Assembly (NCBI GenBank): GCA_964438995.1
Contig: CAYTMQ010000001.1
Location: 620,001-684,000, forward strand
Length of the DNA: 64,000 nt
Source: JABMMZ01 sp964438995
GTDB lineage: Bacteria > Bacteroidota > Bacteroidia > NS11-12g > UBA955
Direction of reading: 5' to 3'
In this document: positions 1 through 9,900 of the stretch, one piece after another
How positions within the stretch are numbered: the first letter of the stretch is position 1
How the letters are laid out: every line of letters starts with the position of its first letter
Translations under genes and position numbers: made by a program
Notes under the pieces: generated by a model
Databases searched by the model: none
What the model was told of the DNA's origin: nothing
The model's input: the letters and a program-made list of their open reading frames with translations, nothing else

Positions 1-603
1 GCAATCACAGCTGATTGTTACCTGTTGTTGAGCGAATATTCAAATCCATATTTTAAAGATTATCCAATGCCTTATGGCAGAATGAGAGAGTATAGAACTG
101 GTGACAAGCGTGCAGATGCCATCATCATTACAAAATGTCCAGCAAACTTAAGTATACAAGAGAAAATTGATTGTATAAAAAAAGTCAATCCATTGGATGG
201 TCAGGAAGTATATTTTACCTCTCTCAAAGCATTTAAACCAGTGGCTCTAAAGGGCAATAAAGAGTTTAATGCAAACGACTATCACAGCATCATTGCATTG
301 AGTGGAATAGCCAATCCATCTTCATTTATAGACATGTGTAGTAGTTTTGGTAAAGCGGTTGTAGAGAAAAGTTTCAAAGACCATCATGCTTATACAAGTC
401 AAGACATTGCCTCGATAGAATCAATGATTGGTCAGGGTGTTTGCGTGATATGCACAGAGAAGGACGCTGTTAAACTCAAAGAGAAGGAATTGTTTAACGA
501 CTTGTCTGAAAACGTCTATTTTTCATTGCCAGTGCGACCATACTTTTTATTTGATGAAGCAAATAAATTCAAGCAATGTATTATGAGAACAATTTCTCAT
601 TAG
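1..603 (+). CDS. lpxK: Tetraacyldisaccharide 4'-kinase, C-terminal part (5' end outside window)
   Basis: LpxK phosphorylates the 4' position of the lipid A disaccharide at the inner membrane. The reading frame is open from base 1, so about 200 C-terminal residues are visible and roughly 150 residues, including the Walker A loop, lie upstream. LpxK family motifs are clear: MPYGRMRE, RADAIIITK, SGIANP, the DHH motif and TEKDAVKL. The first in-frame TTG (25) is not the start, because the frame continues in good family sequence (LLLSEYSNPYF) through it. The next gene starts 116 nt later behind its own promoter box. Confidence 0.9.
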   Translation, partial: AITADCYLLLSEYSNPYFKDYPMPYGRMREYRTGDKRADAIIITKCPANLSIQEKIDCIKKVNPLDGQEVYFTSLKAFKPVALKGNKEFNANDYHSIIALSGIANPSSFIDMCSSFGKAVVEKSFKDHHAYTSQDIASIESMIGQGVCVICTEKDAVKLKEKELFNDLSENVYFSLPVRPYFLFDEANKFKQCIMRTISH

Positions 604-658
604 TATTTCTTCTATCTATAATCTAATTTTAAATTCAGCAACATATCATTTATTCTGA

Positions 659-666
659 TATTTTTG
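659..666 (+). promoter_or_regulatory. -7 promoter box TATTTTTG
   Basis: This is an exact match to the Bacteroidota -7 consensus TAnnTTTG, in the 116-nt gap after lpxK and about 53 nt before the TTG start at 720. No convincing -33 element was seen. Confidence 0.45.
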
Positions 667-719
667 CATCGTGTTTATTGTGCATCTAATGTTGTTCAAT
701 TGACATTCATAAAGACTTT

Positions 720-1961
720 TTGAAAGTGTCAGAAAATAGTAAACCTATATGGAAAAGAGTACAAGCAGTTTATGTCTTGTTTGCCATTTATGGTTTATGG
801 CTGTTATCGCTTAAGAGTCGTGATTATGGGGGTTTCGACGATTTTGACGTGTTCTTCAATGCTGGGAAAAGGTTGTTGCTAGGTGAAAATATCTATGGTG
901 AACCCCACATTCAGAATTTAAAGTATTTTTACAGTGTTTTCTTCGCTGGAATTCTTAGTTTGCTTCAAGGAAGTGGCGTTGTTGTCGCCAAATGGCTTTG
1001 GTTTTTAATCAATTTTACTGCCCTCTTTAGAATATTATTTTTATTCAAACAATGGATTCCTCAGGACGTAAAATGGAAAGCAGCCATCATTTTTCTGATG
1101 CTGTTGTTGTGTTCTAAAATCATCTTAATCAATTTTGTATCCAATCAAATGACCATATTTATACTATGGACGGTCATTGAATCATACGTACAACTTAAGA
1201 AAGATAGATTGGTTTTAGCGGCCATAATTCTATGCCTTGGTATCAATGTTAAAATTTTGCCAATAGTTGTCGTGCCATACTTTATTTACATAGCCTCCAA
1301 TAGATTCAGATTCTTTATGTATGGGTTGTTGGGATTGATGTTTTATACGTTTATTCCAGCGCTGTTTATCGGGTGGGATTACAATTGGATGTTGATAGGC
1401 GAATGGTTGAAAACACTAAATCCTGTAAGTAAAATCCATGTCATGCAAACTTATGAGTATGGTATATTGGATATTTCTTCTTTGATAACCAAGTATTTGT
1501 CTGATGAGCCAGTGTATCTTGAACCCAAACTAAATGTGGCCTCATGGTCGATGGGACAGTTGTTTGTGCTAACCAATTTTTTAAGGATTAGTTTATTGTC
1601 TGGTGCAGTTTTTCTAGCTTTTAAAATTAAACAACCTATAAAAGGCTTGTCAAATGAATTGTTGATTTTGTCCGCATTTTTGGCGCTCGCACCTCTGTGT
1701 TTTCCGCATCAAAGAGAATACAGTTTCTTCTTTTATTCGCCTATGTGGTTGTGTTTATTGGTTATGACAATCAAATCCAATTCAATCAAAGATTATATTG
1801 TTTTTGGATGTCTAGTGTTGTTATCAGGATTACTCACATGGGTAGATTTTGTCGGCAAAGATATGGTAGATATTTTCAACTTTTATAGAATAACAACCGT
1901 TGGGATGTTCTGTATGTTTGTCTACTATGTTTACTATGTAAATAGCTTGAATAAAGATTAA
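720..1961 (+). CDS. GT87-like (DUF2029) polyprenol-dependent membrane glycosyltransferase
   Basis: This 413-residue protein is almost entirely hydrophobic, with about ten membrane segments. Near residues 40-60 it has an acidic stretch, DDFDVFFNAGKRLLLG followed by NIYG. That is the typical first periplasmic loop of GT87/DUF2029 enzymes, which transfer sugars from polyprenyl-phosphate carriers outside the membrane. The start is TTG (720) or GTG (726); a TAA at 687 rules out anything further upstream, and no in-frame ATG exists. It converges on the GIN-domain lipoprotein gene, overlapping it by 4 nt. Acceptor and sugar cannot be told from sequence. Confidence 0.65.
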   Translation: MKVSENSKPIWKRVQAVYVLFAIYGLWLLSLKSRDYGGFDDFDVFFNAGKRLLLGENIYGEPHIQNLKYFYSVFFAGILSLLQGSGVVVAKWLWFLINFTALFRILFLFKQWIPQDVKWKAAIIFLMLLLCSKIILINFVSNQMTIFILWTVIESYVQLKKDRLVLAAIILCLGINVKILPIVVVPYFIYIASNRFRFFMYGLLGLMFYTFIPALFIGWDYNWMLIGEWLKTLNPVSKIHVMQTYEYGILDISSLITKYLSDEPVYLEPKLNVASWSMGQLFVLTNFLRISLLSGAVFLAFKIKQPIKGLSNELLILSAFLALAPLCFPHQREYSFFFYSPMWLCLLVMTIKSNSIKDYIVFGCLVLLSGLLTWVDFVGKDMVDIFNFYRITTVGMFCMFVYYVYYVNSLNKD

Positions 1962-2692
1962 TATTTCAATACTTTGCCACTACCTTTGGCTTCTATGGTA
2001 ACAGATGCAGAAATATCTGTGCGGTAATACACATTGCCAGTTCCATAACATTTTATGTCCATAATGGATTTGCTGTCAACATAACTATCGTCTTTGCTAA
2101 AGCTAGTTAAATAACATTTATCTGCTATTAGGTTTAATGAATTGACAAAGCTTATATCATCAACAGAAGCCGACAATAAAAAGCAAGAACCATTGATTTT
2201 AACACCACCAGTATTGGTGCAATCAACAAAGATATAATCGCCTTTAATGGTTAATTCGGCATCCTCAAGGCCACCATGTTTGATAACCACCTTCGAAGGA
2301 CTTACTATAGTGTCTTGATTGCTAAATTTGGCAGAACCATTGATGTGAATTTCTTCGAGTGATTTAAAATACACGACAACTTTTTGTCTAATCTGTAATT
2401 TTCTTACCCAATTAAATTTGTTGTCGTTGAAAATGTTCAGCTCTCCATTTTTGACTTCAGTTTTGTATCCATCAATAACGTTTTTTCCAGCAGTAACGTG
2501 TATTTCACCTGCTTTGGCCGAATCTTGGATCAACAGCACATCGAATTTTTCAGAGGCTCTAATGCTATTGAAATTGTCTACATATCTGATGACAGTGGTT
2601 TCTTCGCCATAAGATTTGAATAAATCATCAGCGTGTTTGCATCCAGAAAAGGCAAAAGCAAGCATCAATACTATGTATAACAAGCGTTTCAT
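1958..2692 (-). CDS. GIN-domain (DUF2807) lipoprotein
   Basis: This 244-residue protein has a lipoprotein signal peptide ending at FSGC (Cys18). The body is a right-handed beta-helix style repeat of short strands (SIRASEKFDVLLIQD, EIHINGSAKF, VVIKHGGLEDAEL), typical of the DUF2807 'putative auto-transporter adhesin head' family that is abundant in Bacteroidota. Its function is unknown; surface or periplasmic location is inferred. Its ATG overlaps the stop of the upstream PagL-like gene by 4 nt, so the two are probably co-transcribed and translationally coupled. Confidence 0.75.
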   Translation of the reverse strand: MKRLLYIVLMLAFAFSGCKHADDLFKSYGEETTVIRYVDNFNSIRASEKFDVLLIQDSAKAGEIHVTAGKNVIDGYKTEVKNGELNIFNDNKFNWVRKLQIRQKVVVYFKSLEEIHINGSAKFSNQDTIVSPSKVVIKHGGLEDAELTIKGDYIFVDCTNTGGVKINGSCFLLSASVDDISFVNSLNLIADKCYLTSFSKDDSYVDSKSIMDIKCYGTGNVYYRTDISASVTIEAKGSGKVLKY

Positions 2693-3783
2693 TTTCTTAA
2701 AAAATTATCACTGAATCTATATCCACCACTCCAATAAAAATAGTCAGCTACAGCCATGTGCGACTTCAATCTTGTTTGAGCTACCAATCCTTTTCCAAAG
2801 CTGTAATTAAAACCAATAGCAAAATAGACCCTTTTCTTGTAATCGTTTGGTCGGTATACATAAGTACCTAGGTCGGTTACAATAGAAACCCTACCGAATT
2901 GGAATTCATGACCAATTTTTGCCGCAACTTCGGTAACATCTTTTGCTTTTAAATGTTTCAAAGATGCTTCATTGAATAGGGTATAAGGGTAGGTTCGGTC
3001 TATGAAAGTTTCAATGCCTGCTCTCCAAAATCTAAATTTTTCTTTGTGTTTAAAATAGTATATTAAACTTCCTGAGTAGATATTAAAGAAACGGGTATCA
3101 GCTACAGCTATTTGTTTTCTGGCATAGCCAACATTGAATTCAAAACCATTATCTGGGAAGAGTTTCCCAAGGTTTCTGGTTTTAGGCGCTTCAATAATTT
3201 GTACTTTTTGCAGCCAGCCTAAATTAAGGTGTATCATGTTAATGCCTAAGTTAGGGCGTCTAAAATTTCCATTGCTATAATGTGTAATGCCCAGACCTAG
3301 AACTAGAGAGCCTTTTTTACTTACATCGATGTATTTCTTATACATCACCTGCATATTGCCATTGAGGTTAGAGCCGATGGCTTTGTTTTTTTTGTTGGTG
3401 TAAAGGTTATAAGGTCGGTCGAGGAAACCGATGCCAGAGCCAAATCTTAGGGAGCTTTGGTGTCTAGCGCGTTTTTTAAGATTGGCTTCAACATGTATGT
3501 GCCAAGCATACACATTGCCATTGAGTTCGCGGTTACCCATATTGAAATAGGTTAAGCCAGTGCCCCATCTTAAATGTTTGTAAGAGTTGTCCATAGATTT
3601 CCAACCAGAGAAGTCGCTGCTGTATATGATTTCGAAACCATAAGTATGGGCTTCCATATTGGCCATATACTCTCTATGAGCGATTAAAAATCCGGGAAAA
3701 AGGTTGACTTGAAACCCTTTGTAATTCTGAGCTTTAGCTAAAGAGCACAACAATAAAGACACTATGAGAAAAGCCTTTTTCAA
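2689..3783 (-). CDS. PagL-like acyloxyacyl hydrolase (lipid A 3-O-deacylase family)
   Basis: This is an outer-membrane beta-barrel protein with a signal peptide (KKAFLIVSLLLCSLAKAQ). It carries the PagL catalytic signature HYSNG with His at about residue 168, followed by NFRRPNLGINM. In PagL the His-Ser pair removes the 3-O-acyl chain of lipid A. At about 364 residues it is much longer than Pseudomonas PagL (about 150-170), as usual for the Bacteroidota branch, which adds C-terminal strands. The TTG at 3792 lies inside a TAACTTTG promoter box, so I place the start at the TTG of 3783, six nt after the box. The substrate is inferred, not shown. Confidence 0.7.
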   Translation of the reverse strand: MKKAFLIVSLLLCSLAKAQNYKGFQVNLFPGFLIAHREYMANMEAHTYGFEIIYSSDFSGWKSMDNSYKHLRWGTGLTYFNMGNRELNGNVYAWHIHVEANLKKRARHQSSLRFGSGIGFLDRPYNLYTNKKNKAIGSNLNGNMQVMYKKYIDVSKKGSLVLGLGITHYSNGNFRRPNLGINMIHLNLGWLQKVQIIEAPKTRNLGKLFPDNGFEFNVGYARKQIAVADTRFFNIYSGSLIYYFKHKEKFRFWRAGIETFIDRTYPYTLFNEASLKHLKAKDVTEVAAKIGHEFQFGRVSIVTDLGTYVYRPNDYKKRVYFAIGFNYSFGKGLVAQTRLKSHMAVADYFYWSGGYRFSDNFLRK

Positions 3784-3789
3784 TTTCTG

Positions 3790-3797
3790 CAAAGTTA
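3790..3797 (-). promoter_or_regulatory. -7 promoter box TAACTTTG
   Basis: This exact TAnnTTTG match on the minus strand ends 6 nt before the TTG at 3783. It explains why the in-frame TTG at 3792 should not be taken as the start codon. Confidence 0.5.
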
Positions 3798-3870
3798 TTG
3801 AAAGTCATAGAATTTGTAATTTTAAAGTCATAAAAAAATTTTTTCAGCAATTTTTTTAGGCCAAAGTCGT

Positions 3871-3878
3871 TATATTCG
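3871..3878 (+). promoter_or_regulatory. -7 promoter box TATATTCG for sprA
   Basis: One mismatch to TAnnTTTG. It lies 83 nt before the sprA GTG start and is the only good box in the divergent intergenic region on this strand. Confidence 0.4.
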
Positions 3879-3961
3879 CAGTTTATAACCCCCCAATTGC
3901 CTATAGAAAATAAGCCTACAAGACAAACAATCGGAAGATTATTTTATTTGAAAATTAGTTA

Positions 3962-6900
3962 GTGAAGACATTGCATTCGGATAAAAGGCTATGGTCAAGG
4001 GGCATTGTATGGTTAATCGGATTAGCCATCAGCATTCCTGTATTTAGTTCATCCACAAAATTAAGAAACCTGGTTGGGATACCAATTTTGGCAGAACTCA
4101 TTTCAGAGAGTTTTGAAGAGGAAGTTAAAGGCAGTAAGTCGGTAACTTTGCTCAAGGATAATGACAATCCTGCAGATACTAGCAAAACGACCACATCTGA
4201 TAGTGGTAAATCCAAATTATTATACCCAATAAAAGACAATGCTGCAGGTGAAAAACCTGGATATAAGAACAATATAGACCTTTACGACCCATCTGTTAAA
4301 ACCATAGTTGAGTACAATCCAACTACTGGCAAATACGAAGAATACAAAGAGATTGCTGGCAGAAAAATACTTCAACGCAGCATGGATAGAGACGAATACA
4401 TGGAGTATTCGGCCAAAGAAGAGCGCAAACGCTATTTCGAACAACGCGCAAAAAGTAATGCCGGTGAAGCAGGTTACAACACCAATAAAAAAATCAACTT
4501 AGTAAAATCTCCTCCAATTCTAGACAAAGTGTTTAGAGGTGGATTGGTGGATATTCAACCTTCTGGTTCAGCAGAATTGACTTTCGGTGGTATTTTCAAT
4601 ACCGTTAGAAATCCTCAGTTTAGTGCACGTCAACAAAAAACTGGTCAGTTCGACTTCGACCAAAAAATACAGTTGAATGTCAATGGTAAAATTGGTAATG
4701 CTTTAAATCTAGGTATCAAATACGATACTGATGCAACATTTGATTTTGATAATCAAACCAAGCTAAATTGGATGGGTAAGGATGATCAAATTGTAAAATC
4801 TATAGAACTTGGTAATGTGAGTTTACCATTAAACGGCAGTTTGATTCAAGCTGGTCAGTCGCTTTTTGGTATTAAAGCAGCACTTCAATTTGGTAAATTA
4901 AAAATGACCATGATTGCCACCCAAAACAAAGGTCAAAGAACAGAAACCACTGTAAATGGCGGCGCTCAGATTACCAACTTTAACATCCAAGCTCACAATT
5001 ACGATCAAAACAGACACTATTTCTTATCTCAATTCTTCAAAGACCAATTTGACAATTCAATGTCTACATTGCCATTGTTAAGTTCTGGAGTTATGATCAA
5101 CAGGGTAGAAGTTTGGGTAACCAACAGAAGTGGCAATTACGAAAATACAAGAGACGTTTTAGCTATGATGGATCTAGGTGAAACTAATCCATACAATAAC
5201 ACCCTAAAATCCACCAATTCTCCTTACGCTAGCAATGAGCATAATACATTATATAATAGCTTAGTTAATAGTCCTAACAAAGACCTAATACGTCAGTCAA
5301 AAACATGTTTAGATCAGATTAACAAAGAATTCCCTAATTTAAAACAAGGTTTAGACCACGAGTTGTTAACTTACGCTAGACAATTGAATGAAAATGAATT
5401 TACTGTCAACCAAAGATTGGGATATATTTCATTGACAACAGCTCTAAACAATGATGAAATTCTAGCAGTTGCATTTGAGTATACATACAATGGTGTACCT
5501 TTTAAAGTGGGTGAATTTACTTCTGAAATAGCTAGTACCAGGGATGACAGCAAAGTGATATATGTAAAAATGTTGAAGAACAACATCATCAGAACACGTT
5601 TGCCAATGTGGGAATTGATGATGAAAAATATTTATTCTTTAGGTTCTTTCAACATCAATCCTAGTGATTTAAATTTTAACATCATATACAACGACGACCC
5701 ATCAGGTGCAGATTTGAACTATATGCCGGTAAACAACTATCCTGCTTTAAGTGGCGGTACTCCGTTAATTAGAGTGATGAACATGGATAAGATTAATCGA
5801 CAAGGTGAAAGCAAACCTGACGGTGTGTTCGATGCTATAGAAGATGTGACATTCCAACCAAAAAACGGTAGAATCATCTTTCCTGTTAGAGAACCTTTTG
5901 GTAATTATCTAAGATCCAAATTTAATGGTGATTCACTGGTCGCCAATAAATATGTTTTCGATGCCTTATACGATAGTACCAAATGGCTAGCCGAACAAGA
6001 TGTAGCCCATAATAAGTTCTTCTTAAAGGGAAGTTATAAAGGTAGCAGTAGCAATGAGATTTCTCTAAATGCATTGAATGTGCCTCAAGGTTCTGTTGTC
6101 GTAACAGCCAATGGTACAAAGCTTACAGAGAATGTCGATTTCATTGTCGATTACAATGCTGGTAAGGTAACCATAATCAATCAAGGCATATTGCAATCAG
6201 GCGCAGTTATTAAAGTATCTGCTGAGAGCAACAGCATGTTTAACATACAGCAAAAAACTTTGTTAGGGGCGAGATTTGATTATGCCGCTAATAAAAAATT
6301 GTTGCTCGGTGGTACAATACTGCACATGTACGAACGTGCGCTAACACCTAAAACCAACATAGGTGATGAGCCGTTGTTAAACACCATTATTGGTGTTGAT
6401 GCGAGTTATGCGACACCTTCTTTGTTATTGACAAAATTGGTTGATAAACTTCCATTCATTCAAACCAAAGCTGAAAGTAGATTGACTGCACAAGGCGAAT
6501 ATGCGCGTATTTTCCCAGGAATGGCTAGAGGTCAGAACGACACCAGAGGAGTAAGTTATTTAGATGATTTTGAAGGTGCAGAAACAACTTTTGATTTGAG
6601 ATTGGTATCAAGTTGGAAGTTGGCGAGTATTCCTCAAAATCAACCAACGATATTTCCTGAATGGAGTTTGTTGGCGACAGATAAAAGAACTTGGGGTTAT
6701 CAGAGAGCAAAATTGGCTTGGTACAACATCGATCCAACATTCTATAGAAAAGATAAATTTACACCAGAGCACATTGCTAATGACGTGGAGATGCAAAGTA
6801 ATCACTACATGCGTGAGGTTTCTGTTAATGAGGTATTCCCGAACAAAAACATTGCACAAGGTGCTCCAAATATTTTGCCAACCCTTGATTTAGCATTCTT

Positions 6901-9900
6901 CCCGAGAGAAAGAGGTCAGTACAACTACAACGCTACCAACGATTTTACAGCAGATGGATTCTTTAAAGCGCCAGTAAAAACTTGGGGTGGTATTATGAGA
7001 AGAATTGAAAGCAACGACTTTGAAGCTGCTAACATCGATTACATAGAAATATGGATGATGGATCCTTTCATATACAATTCAACTGGTTCTAATAAAGGTA
7101 AATTGTATATTGATTTGGGTAACGTGAGTGAAGACATTTTGCCAGATAGAAGAAAATCGTTTGAGAATGGATATAATCCAAAAGGGGTTGTTCAAGATGT
7201 TGATACTTCTGTTTATGGTCGCATACCTATTCTACCTCAGATCAACAATGCATTTGATAATGAACCAGATTCGCGCCAATATCAAGACCTTGGTTTGGAT
7301 GGTATAAATGATGGAGATGAACGCTCTTTTGATACTGCATATTTAAACGCATTAAAAGCACAATTTGGAGAGAATTCAAAGATTTATCAAGAGGCTTTAA
7401 GCGATCCATCAACTGACAATTACAAACACAACAGAGATCCTGATTATACATCAACCGAAACGTCTGTTATTGGTAGATACAAAAAATACAACCATGTTCA
7501 AGGTAACTCAACCTTAGACAAATTAGACGACGGAACACCAAAAAGTGCTACCACTATTCCGGATAACGAAGACATCAACAACGACTTTACCATGAATCAG
7601 ACTGAGGACTATTTCAGTTATGAAATTGCGCTTAGTCCGGAAGATTTAGAAATAGGCAAAGGTTTTGTTACCGATGTGTCATCCGTTGTAAAAACCTTGA
7701 AAAATGGTACCAAAGACACCATTAAATGGATACAAATTAAAGTACCAATCAGAGAATATACCCGTTCTGTTGGTAATATTTCTGATTTCAAATCCATCCG
7801 TTTCATGCGTATGTACATGAAAGGATTTACAGATTCTACCATCTTGAGATTCGCTCAAATGCAATTGGTAAGAGCCGATTGGAGAAGATATTTAAATTCG
7901 TTGAACAAGCCAGGTGCAATAGTGCCACTTGATCCAACAGACAATACAACCTTTGTAGTGTCAACTGTTAACATTGAAGAAAACGGAAAAAGACAACCTA
8001 TAAGATACGTAGAACCTCCGGGTATCAGTCGTGTCCGCGACCCAGCATCTCAAAATTTTGTTCAGCAAAACGAACAGTCATTGTCCTTGAGAGTTTGTAA
8101 CTTAAAAGGCGGTGATTCTAGAGCTGCATACAAAACAACCAATTTTGATATCAGAAACTATAAGAACTTCAAAATGTTTGTGCATGCTGAAGGAACAGAT
8201 TTAAAAGATGGCGATATATCTGCATTCGTTAGAATTGGTACCGACTTGGTAGGTAATTATTACGAGTACGAGATACCATTAAAAATCACACCTGATGGCA
8301 CCTATGCAGCTACATCTATTTGGAAAGCTGAAAATGAATTTGATTTTGAATTGGCAGATTTGTTCAATGCAAAAATATTGAGAAGTGAAGCCAATGTTCA
8401 GTTGACTCGACCATATTTCTATTTCAACAATAAAGGTCATAAAGTAACTGTTTTAGGTTTACCTGATTTGAGTAACATACGTGTTATTATGCTAGGCGTT
8501 AGAAACAATACTGATAACCCTAAATGTGGTGAAGTTTGGTTCAATGAATTAAGGGTAACAGATATTACGAATAAAGGAGGATGGGCTGCTACTGGTAGAG
8601 TTGTTGCTCAAATGGCAGACTTTGCCACATTATCAGCATCTGGTAATATTTCAACTATCGGATTTGGTGGTATAGACAAACGTTTGAATGAAAGAAATTT
8701 GAGCGATAACTATCAATTTGATTTGTCATCAAGCTTTGAATTAGGCAAATTCTTCCCTCAAAAAGCTGGCGTTAACATCCCAATGTTCGTTGGTTATAGT
8801 GGTACCATTATCCGTCCAAAATTCAATCCTTTAAATCCAGATATTGAATTGGCAAAAGCTGTCGAGAGGATGCCTGATGATCAGAAAAGGGATTTCCTCA
8901 AAGCTGCTGAAGATTACAACTCAAGATACAGTGTTAACTTCACGAACGTTAGAAAAAATCAAGTTGGAAGCGGTAAGATTATGCCTTGGAGTTTGTCCAA
9001 CTTTAACTTGACATACTCATATATCTTATTGCAAAAACGCAATATTCAAGTAGAAGATGCCTTTAGTAAAACCTATCATGGAAGCTTAGGCTATTCATAC
9101 TCTCCTAAGGGTAAAGTATGGGAACCATTTAAAAAAATAAAGAGCAAGCATTTAAGATTGCTCAGAGATTTCAACTTGCGTTCTGCTCCTCAAAATATTT
9201 TGGTAAGATTGGATGTGGATAGATACTATTCTGAAATGTTGGCAAGAAATAATGACTTGTTCAAACAGATAACGCCAAGATTGTACGATAAAAATTTCAC
9301 CATGCAAAGGGTGTACAATTTCAACTATCCTATTACCAAGAGTTTAAAACTTGACTATTCTGCTACTGTAAATGCTAGGATTGAAGAACCATTTGGTGAA
9401 TTGAATACTGAAGAGAAAAAAGACTCTGTAAGAAAAGACTTCTGGGCATTGGGAAGAATGAGAGACTTTAATCAGATTGCCAATTTTAACTATACTGTAC
9501 CATTCGAAAAGATAGGCTTCTTAAATTGGATCACTACTTCTGTTAGGTACAGTGCAAACTATGGTTGGATGCAAGCTCCACCAGCATATAACACTTTGGG
9601 TAATACCATTCAAAATAGTAGAGAGTTGAACATTAATTCTCAGTTCAATTTGGTGAATTTGTACAACAAAGTGCCGTTCTTGAAACGCATCAACAATGGT
9701 ACAACTAAGAAGAAAAGCAATGTTGCAAACAATGATGATAAAGGAAGTGCAGCAACTAGCAAAAACAAAAAAGAAAAGCAATCATTTGGAACGGGATTGA
9801 TACGAGGTATCATGATGCTTAGAAATGTTAGCATCAATTACACTGAAAGAAATGGTGTGATGTTGCCAGGGTTTAAGCACACCATCGATTACTTTGGTCA

